Assembly (NCBI RefSeq): GCF_001613465.1
Contig: NZ_BDCK01000023.1
Coordinates: 1-64,000 of the forward strand
DNA length: 64,000 bases
DNA from: Nocardia niwae NBRC 108934 = DSM 45340
GTDB lineage: Bacteria > Actinomycetota > Actinomycetes > Mycobacteriales > Mycobacteriaceae
Direction of reading: 5' to 3'
Part shown: piece after piece, positions 59,801 to 64,000 of the stretch
How positions within the stretch are numbered: position 1 is the stretch's first letter
Layout of the letters: every line of letters starts with the position of its first letter
Notes under the pieces: generated by a model
The model's input: the letters and a program-made list of their open reading frames with translations, nothing else
The model's database searches: none
Told to the model about the DNA's origin: nothing
Program-made: the position numbers and the translations under genes

Positions 59801-61127
59801 CACCACGACGCTCGGTGACGTCATCGCCTACGTCACGCCCCAGATGGGCGCGCCGGCTGCGCGGCAAGCCGAACCCATGCCTGCCGAAGCGCCCGAGCCG
59901 GGGCGCGCGGCCGTCGAGCCGGAGTACCGGATCTCGGACTTCGCGGAGGTGAAGGCGATCGCCGAGCGGTTCTCCGCCGTCGAAGCGCTCGGCCTGCACA
60001 ACCCCTACTTCTTGATCAACGACGGCATCACGCGGGACACCTCCGTGGTCGACGGTGCGCCCGCGATCAACTTCTCGAGCTACAACTACCTGGGACTGTC
60101 CGGCCATCCGGCGGTCGTCGCCGCCGTGCAGGACGCGGTGGCCCGCTACGGCAGCTCGTGCTCGGCCAGCCGGATCCTCTCCGGCGAGAAGCCGGTGCAC
60201 CGCGAGCTCGAGGCCGAACTCGCGGCCCTGCTCGGTACCGAGGACGCCATCGCGCTGGTCGGCGGCCACTCCACGAACGTCACGATCATCGGACACCTGG
60301 TGGGGCCGGAGGACCTCGTGATCCACGACAGCCTCGCCCACGACAGCATCATGCAGGGCTGCAAACTGTCGGGCGCGACCCGGCGTCCGTTCCCGCACAA
60401 CGATCACGCCGCCCTCGACGAACTGCTCACCGAGATCCGCCACCAGTACCGGCGGGTGCTGATCCTGATCGAGGGCGTCTACAGCCAGGACGGCGACATC
60501 CCGGATCTGCCCGCGATCATCGCGGTCAAGAAGAAGCACAAGGCGCTGTTGATGATCGACGAGGCGCACAGCGTCGGCGTGCTCGGCGCGGGCGGCGGCG
60601 GCATCGGCGAGCACTTCGGCGTCGATCGCGGCGATGTCGAATTGTGGTCCGGGACGACGTCGAAGGCGCTCGCCGGGTGCGGCGGATACGTCGCGGGCAG
60701 CGCGGAGCTGATCCGCTACCTGAAGTACACGACGCCGGGCTTCGTCTACAGCGTCGGCATGACGCCGATGAACGCCGCCGCCTCGGCCGCGGCCATCCGG
60801 CAGCTGCGGGCCGAGGGCGAACTGCTGGAACGTCTGCGCCGCAATTCCCGGCTGTTCCTGCGACTGGCCCGGGAAGCGGGCATCGACACGGGCGACAGCC
60901 ACGACACACCGATCATCCCGTGCATCGTGGGCGACTCGCTGAAGACACTGAAACTGTCGAACGCCCTGCTGCGCCGCGGCGTCAACGTCAACCCGATCCT
61001 GTACCCGGCGGTGCCGGAGGACCTCGCGCGCCTGCGGTTCTTCGTCACCGCCTGCCATACCGAGGATCAGATCCGCGAGACGATCAAGATCCTCACCGAG
61101 GAGCTGGCGATGCTCGCCGAGAGCTGA
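56853..61127 (+). CDS. PKS megasynthase KS-AT-ACP-alpha-oxoamine synthase
   Basis: A 1424-residue protein. Ketosynthase (1-420) has C171 in DTACSSS, H306 in HGTGT and H344. Acyltransferase (505-800) has S599 in GHSIGEF and HAFH at 698-701, indicating malonyl-CoA. ACP (920-995) has S957 in LGFDSLML. A PLP-dependent alpha-oxoamine synthase (1020-1424) carries DEAHS and K1271 in SGTTSKALAG. It extends the acyl-ACP once with malonate and condenses the ketoacyl thioester with an amino acid (Gly or similar), losing CO2. This is RedL chemistry. The start ATG overlaps the ACP stop. Confidence 0.93.
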   Translation: MTDIAIVGIDCRFPQAPDPAALWRLLLDGGDAISEVPPSRWNAADFHDPAGAPGTINTRSGGFLDDADAFDAEFFGIAPREAEAMDPQQRLLLQATWRAFEDATLDPRGEAGSRTGVFVGVMANEWANLQMNDYAAITPQHGSGNGYFMTANRLSYQFDLKGPSVAVDTACSSSLVAVHLACGALASGECDQAVAGGVNLVLTPAVGVFYTQAGLSAPDARCKPFSGSADGIVRGEGVAVLVLRRLADAQKAGLPIYAVIKGSAVNSDGRSNGITAPNRWAQQQVIGEACERAGVRPGQVDFLEAHGTGTVLGDMIEVKALGQLHGRDRVRPCGIGSIKGNLGHTEGAAGVAGLIKVALSLRHGVVPPSRFADQENPRLRMTQQGLRLLTEPMPLAGPGYGGVSSFGIGGTNAHVVLGSAPAAEMPAASGGGVLTVSANDAEGLRRNAHRLADALAAASPDRFAQLCWTSNRVKSSGRARLALVAADRDAAIARLRDGAETGLVRPLGVGWMFTGQGSQFAGMARALDAAVPLFHRALDLVDQAMRAPLGRSVRELMLDEHIEIDRTELAQPAIFAMQYAVAKSLADLGVRPAWVLGHSIGEFAAAAVAGVFDLADACRLVVARGELMRQLPAGGAMLAVRADAAEVAGLLADRSEVAIAAINGPKEIVLSGAARAIDRVREALATRGVGAKALTVSHAFHSPLMEPMLERFEAVASECSYRAPALPVYSTVRGRLLEANEPMDAAYWTEHVRATVRFGEAVEAALATEPSHVIEIGPRRVLTGLVGRARPDLAARCLAPSPGPGATGDEFARTVAALYRDGLDPDWDRLYEPAQRVRHRLPGYEFSTEQRFWLEPSTTPTPAAAPEETSMDQLIALFREQNAVLASLVGAPSAELVPQATGGAAPAVAPRTTSTDLPVDPEAVAGVVRAEFARVSGFPADRLRDAQTLGDDLGFDSLMLTDLIAALVRKLPAATIDPTRFTSTTTLGDVIAYVTPQMGAPAARQAEPMPAEAPEPGRAAVEPEYRISDFAEVKAIAERFSAVEALGLHNPYFLINDGITRDTSVVDGAPAINFSSYNYLGLSGHPAVVAAVQDAVARYGSSCSASRILSGEKPVHRELEAELAALLGTEDAIALVGGHSTNVTIIGHLVGPEDLVIHDSLAHDSIMQGCKLSGATRRPFPHNDHAALDELLTEIRHQYRRVLILIEGVYSQDGDIPDLPAIIAVKKKHKALLMIDEAHSVGVLGAGGGGIGEHFGVDRGDVELWSGTTSKALAGCGGYVAGSAELIRYLKYTTPGFVYSVGMTPMNAAASAAAIRQLRAEGELLERLRRNSRLFLRLAREAGIDTGDSHDTPIIPCIVGDSLKTLKLSNALLRRGVNVNPILYPAVPEDLARLRFFVTACHTEDQIRETIKILTEELAMLAES

Positions 61128-61523
61128 CGCCCGGTCCGGTCGTCGCCGATCGGAACAGCTGCGTCGTGGACCATGACGCGCACCGGACCGCTGTAGCATC
61201 AGCCGGGTTGCCATCGCGCCTGATCAGTCGGGTAGCGGCGACCTGTCGAGGCGGGGCGGACGATGAGGGCGGGTGCGCGGTGTCCGCTGTCCGGGCCAGG
61301 GTTCGGATGTCATCGACGGAGTCGGTGAGGAGTCGACGGATGTCGTGGGCGTGTGCTCTGCCGGGTGAGGGTTCCAGCGACGATTCGGCTCCTGTCGCGT
61401 CCGGCCGGTCGGTTTCCGGCCCGCGACCACACCGCGACGCCGAACCGATCGGGCTACCGCGGCGGACGAGGCCGGATGCCTTGCCGCCGACCGTAGCGAC
61501 CGCATCGGAGGTATGGGGCAGCC
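61128..61523. other. Intergenic stretch, no supported gene
   Basis: About 395 bp between the megasynthase and the esterase. No supported frame, hairpin or repeat was seen; the upstream leader of the esterase lies here. Confidence 0.45.
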
Positions 61524-63131
61524 ATGATTCGTTCGATCGTGCGAACCGTGATCGCTCTGACGGTCGTCACCGCTTCGTGGTTCGCGGGCACTCCGGCGCC
61601 CGCGGTGGCGTCGGCCCCCCTGGAGGCGGCCGTGACCGGCGGCGTGATCTCCGGCCGCGCCGCCGGCGGGGTAGCCGAATACCTGGGCGTGCCCTTCGCC
61701 GCGCCCACCGGCGGCGCAGCGCGGTTCAGCGCGCCGCGTCCCGTTCCGTCCTGGCCCGGCGTACGTCCCGCGCGCGATCACGGGCCGCAGTGTCCGCAGA
61801 ACGGATACCTCCCGGGTCTGCCGCCGACCGGACCCACCAGCGAGGACTGCCTGACCATCGACGTGTACGCGCCGGACCGCATACCCGCCCGGCCGCTGCC
61901 CGTCATGGTGTTCTTCCACGGCGGCGGCTACGTCACCGGCTCCAACAGCCAATACGACGCGCCCACCGGAATGGTGGCCGACGGCGACGTCATCGTGGCC
62001 GTCCCGAACTACCGCCTCGGACCGTTCGGCTTCATGTCGCTTCCCGAACTGGCGGCCGAGTCGGGCGGCGCCACCGGGACGGTCGGCATCCAGGACCAGC
62101 AAGCCGCACTGCGGTGGGTGCGCGACAACGCCCCCGCGTTCGGCGGCGATCCGGGCAATGTCACGATCTTCGGAGAGTCGGCAGGCGGCGGGAGCGTCTG
62201 CACCCACTTCGCCGCACCGGGCTCCGACGATCTGTATGCCAAAGCGATCGTCCAAAGCGGCTCGTGCGCACAATCACCTCTCGTCCCCGGCGATCGCGAC
62301 GACGCCTTCGAGCGTTCGCAGCGCTATGCGGACAGCGTCGGATGCGCCGATGCCGCAACGCGATTGGCCTGCCTGCGCGCGCTGCCCGAAGCGACGCTGC
62401 TGGACTCGCCGAGCGTCCGATTCGACGGGCCGACACCCATCTGGGTGCCCAGCATCGACGGCGTCGTCATCACCCGCACGCTCGGCGCGGCCCTGGCGGG
62501 GGATCCCAGGAAGCGACCGCTCATCGTCGGAAACAACAGTGCGGAAGGAGCGCTGTTCGTCGCCGAATCCGACTACGCCCGCGGCCACGTTCCGGACGCG
62601 GCGAGCTACGAACGTTACGTGCGCCAATCCTTCGGCGGCTACGCCGATCGGGTCCTCGCCCGATATCCACTCGATCGGTACCCCTCGGCGGCTGCCGCCC
62701 AGACCGCGGTGGTCACCGACGGCCTTTTCGCCTGCCCCGCACTGTTCACCAGCCGCGCCGCTCGCGATGCCGGGCATCCGCTGTGGCAGTACGAATTCGA
62801 CCAAGCCCCGTTCGGCGCCGCGAACCCCGTCCTGCCCGGCGCCTTCCACTCCGCCGAACTTCCGTATCTGTTCTCCGGTCTCATGGGCGTGCCGATCCCA
62901 TGGACCGGTGCGTCCGCCGCGTTCGCCACGCAGATGCAACGCTGGTGGACCACCTTCGCCCATACCGGCGACCCGAACGCTGCGGGCTCGCCGCAGTGGT
63001 CGGCCTGGCCGGAATCGGCGGGACCGGGCCCCGACGGTCCCGCGTTGATCATGCGGGCGAGTGGCAGTTTCATGATCGACGATTTCGCCGCACGGCACGA
63101 CTGCGGGTTCTGGGCCGAGCGTGAGCGCTGA
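61524..63131 (+). CDS. Secreted type-B carboxylesterase
   Basis: A 535-residue esterase. The signal peptide reads MIRSIVRTVIALTVVTASWF, then AGTPAPAVASA. The mature enzyme has EYLGVPFAAPTGGAARF, SEDCLTIDVYAP, the oxyanion motif VFFHGGGYVTGS, the nucleophile elbow FGESAGGGSV near 217, and the catalytic acid and His in the later part (LPGAFHSAELPYLF). Type-B carboxylesterases hydrolyse esters outside the membrane. It is downstream of the PKS in the same direction but separated by about 400 bp, so it is not clearly part of that module. Confidence 0.9.
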   Translation: MIRSIVRTVIALTVVTASWFAGTPAPAVASAPLEAAVTGGVISGRAAGGVAEYLGVPFAAPTGGAARFSAPRPVPSWPGVRPARDHGPQCPQNGYLPGLPPTGPTSEDCLTIDVYAPDRIPARPLPVMVFFHGGGYVTGSNSQYDAPTGMVADGDVIVAVPNYRLGPFGFMSLPELAAESGGATGTVGIQDQQAALRWVRDNAPAFGGDPGNVTIFGESAGGGSVCTHFAAPGSDDLYAKAIVQSGSCAQSPLVPGDRDDAFERSQRYADSVGCADAATRLACLRALPEATLLDSPSVRFDGPTPIWVPSIDGVVITRTLGAALAGDPRKRPLIVGNNSAEGALFVAESDYARGHVPDAASYERYVRQSFGGYADRVLARYPLDRYPSAAAAQTAVVTDGLFACPALFTSRAARDAGHPLWQYEFDQAPFGAANPVLPGAFHSAELPYLFSGLMGVPIPWTGASAAFATQMQRWWTTFAHTGDPNAAGSPQWSAWPESAGPGPDGPALIMRASGSFMIDDFAARHDCGFWAERER

Positions 63132-63265
63132 CGCGTGCCCGTGAGCAGAGGCCCGGATCAGGTGTGGCGTCGCTCGTTTCGGTGCGGTCGGCGCAGGCGG
63201 TTCGGCGCGGCCGCCGATCGGCCTGCCGCAGCGGGCTCGGACTCGGGTTCGACAAGAATATTTGT

Positions 63266-63289
63266 GAGATCATTTTCGATATTGGTCTC
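63266..63289. promoter_or_regulatory. Candidate operator copy downstream of the last tetR
   Basis: A 24-bp AT-rich element, with ends GAGAT and GTCTC and centre TTTTCGATA, 20 bp past the tetR stop. It closely resembles the copy upstream of tetR when that one is read on the opposite strand. Confidence 0.4.
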
Positions 63290-63308
63290 AGTTGGCGCGA
63301 GATCGTGC

Positions 63309-63884
63309 CTACCGGGCGTCCGGAAGCCGGGTGACGGCGCGGGCGACCGTATCGGCGATCTGCTCGTCCGTCAGAGCGCTGCGCTGGATCAGTGCGTGCG
63401 AGAGGACGGCGCGAACCACGACCTCGGCCGCCTGCACCGGTGACAGCGCGAGCGTCGCGTCGTCACGCGCCGCGATCAGCGGCGCCGCGATAGCGGCGAC
63501 GGTTTCGACCAGATTCAGCCGCGAGCCGCCGTGCGTGATCGCGACGTCGAGCAGGCGCGCGGGCTCCTGGCTGCGGAGGTAGCCGAAGGCGGCATGTTCG
63601 CGCAGGTAGCGCAGGGCGAAGAGGGTGGCGGAGCGGGCCACCTCCGCGGCAGGCGCGAAGACGTCGACCTCGCGGTAAGCGGCCGCGACCATCCGTCCGA
63701 TCTCGTTGCGCCCCACCGCGGAGACGAGGCCGTCCTTGTCGCCGAACTCGCGGTAAGCCGTGGCGCGGGAGACGCCTGCGCGCTCGGCCACCGCGCTGAG
63801 CGTGAGGTCGTCGAGGCCGCTCTCGGCGATCAGTGCTACCGCCGCGTCGAGCAGCGTTTCCGACGACCGGGTGGAGGAAGTCAT
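63309..63884 (-). CDS. TetR-family transcriptional regulator
   Basis: A 191-residue regulator: SETLLDAAVALIAESGLDDL, then TLSAVAERAGVSRATAYREF as the DNA-binding domain and FGDKDGLVSAV. The remainder is helical with two Ala-rich segments (PVQAAEVVVRAVLSHAL). The ATG at 63884 is chosen because an AT-rich inverted repeat lies just upstream; the frame extends further without homology. Similar repeats flank the gene on both sides, so it probably autoregulates and may regulate a gene beyond the window edge. Confidence 0.87.
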   Translation of the reverse strand: MTSSTRSSETLLDAAVALIAESGLDDLTLSAVAERAGVSRATAYREFGDKDGLVSAVGRNEIGRMVAAAYREVDVFAPAAEVARSATLFALRYLREHAAFGYLRSQEPARLLDVAITHGGSRLNLVETVAAIAAPLIAARDDATLALSPVQAAEVVVRAVLSHALIQRSALTDEQIADTVARAVTRLPDAR

Positions 63885-63936
63885 GGCTCTTTGTACTAGG
63901 TGCGGCGGCGTTCCGGGTTGCCGACCGTCGACTACT

Positions 63937-63960
63937 GAGACTAATCTATCGAAAAATCTC
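63937..63960. promoter_or_regulatory. Candidate operator upstream of the last tetR
   Basis: A 24-bp AT-rich element, ending GAGAC on the left and ATCTC on the right, 53 bp before the tetR start. On the minus strand it reads GAGAT, then TTTTCGATA, then GTCTC, like the copy at 63266-63289. Confidence 0.45.
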
Positions 63961-64000
63961 ACAGCTTGACCTGGCTCCACCGCGCGGGCGAGGCGTGCCA

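Noticed and set aside
56655..61214. Very long open frame antisense to the PKS gene (about 1500 codons)
   Set aside because: It mirrors a GC-rich sense gene with strong domain evidence. The reverse reading is Arg/Gly/Asp-rich with no motifs, an effect of third-position GC bias.
1..64000. CRISPR array or tandem repeat block
   Set aside because: No series of regularly spaced direct repeats was seen on reading. Short repeats found are operator pairs or hairpins.

Overview
The window is high-GC actinobacterial chromosomal DNA. A lone KasA-type ketoacyl-ACP synthase, a cyclopropane/mycolic-acid-type methyltransferase, an AlkB alkane hydroxylase, an LIP-family secreted lipase and six TetR regulators point to a mycolate-containing genus. 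Nocardia is my best guess, by inference only. Apart from decayed tracts, the window is densely coding on both strands, with GTG and TTG starts common.

1-14.6 kb is ordinary accessory and regulatory DNA: an ImmA/IrrE peptidase with a multi-pass membrane protein, several regulator/enzyme pairs (WYL/VOC, TetR/DHFR-like, CGNR/epoxide hydrolase), an FAD aromatic hydroxylase, a secreted serine hydrolase, and a Vat-like acetyltransferase preceded by a frameshifted, internally deleted ABC-F remnant. 14.8-21.3 kb looks like a decayed island. It holds a 723-residue protein of unknown function with a short partner, an IS21 istA remnant, an alpha/beta-hydrolase tail, a PucR C-terminal fragment and a frameshifted tyrosine recombinase lying beside tRNA-Pro(GGG).

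21.4-41.2 kb is catabolic and lipid-related: TetR/NmrA, a P450 without the ExxR arginine, GNAT, TetR/SDR, metallo-hydrolase, amidohydrolase with twin palindromes, CMAS-type methyltransferase, AlkB, lipase/TetR, SRPBCC/ArsR, KasA, a GlxA/AraC regulator, and a HAD phosphatase with a cation/proton antiporter.

41.5-61.1 kb is the most interesting part and contains two biosynthetic modules. The first (41.5-49.7 kb) encodes SDR, flavin monooxygenase-like and acyltransferase-3 proteins, then, after a strong terminator and a new promoter, a tight operon of isonitrile synthase (PvcA type), Fe/2-oxoglutarate oxygenase (PvcB type), flavin-dependent halogenase and a GlxA/AraC regulator. It should make a halogenated vinyl-isonitrile derived from an aromatic amino acid. 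The second (52.5-61.1 kb) has an MFS exporter and MarR repressor diverging across two perfect or near-perfect operators from FAAL, ACP and a KS-AT-ACP-oxoamine synthase megasynthase. That domain order is the RedL line of prodiginine biosynthesis split over three genes, and suggests a 2-alkyl-4-oxopyrroline or alpha-aminoketone lipid. A subtilase, a NYN-domain protein and a small protein lie between the modules. The window ends with a secreted type-B carboxylesterase and a TetR gene that has a similar inverted repeat on each side.

Many regulator/target pairs carry visible inverted-repeat operators, recorded as separate features. No rRNA, CRISPR array, intact transposon or replication origin was seen.
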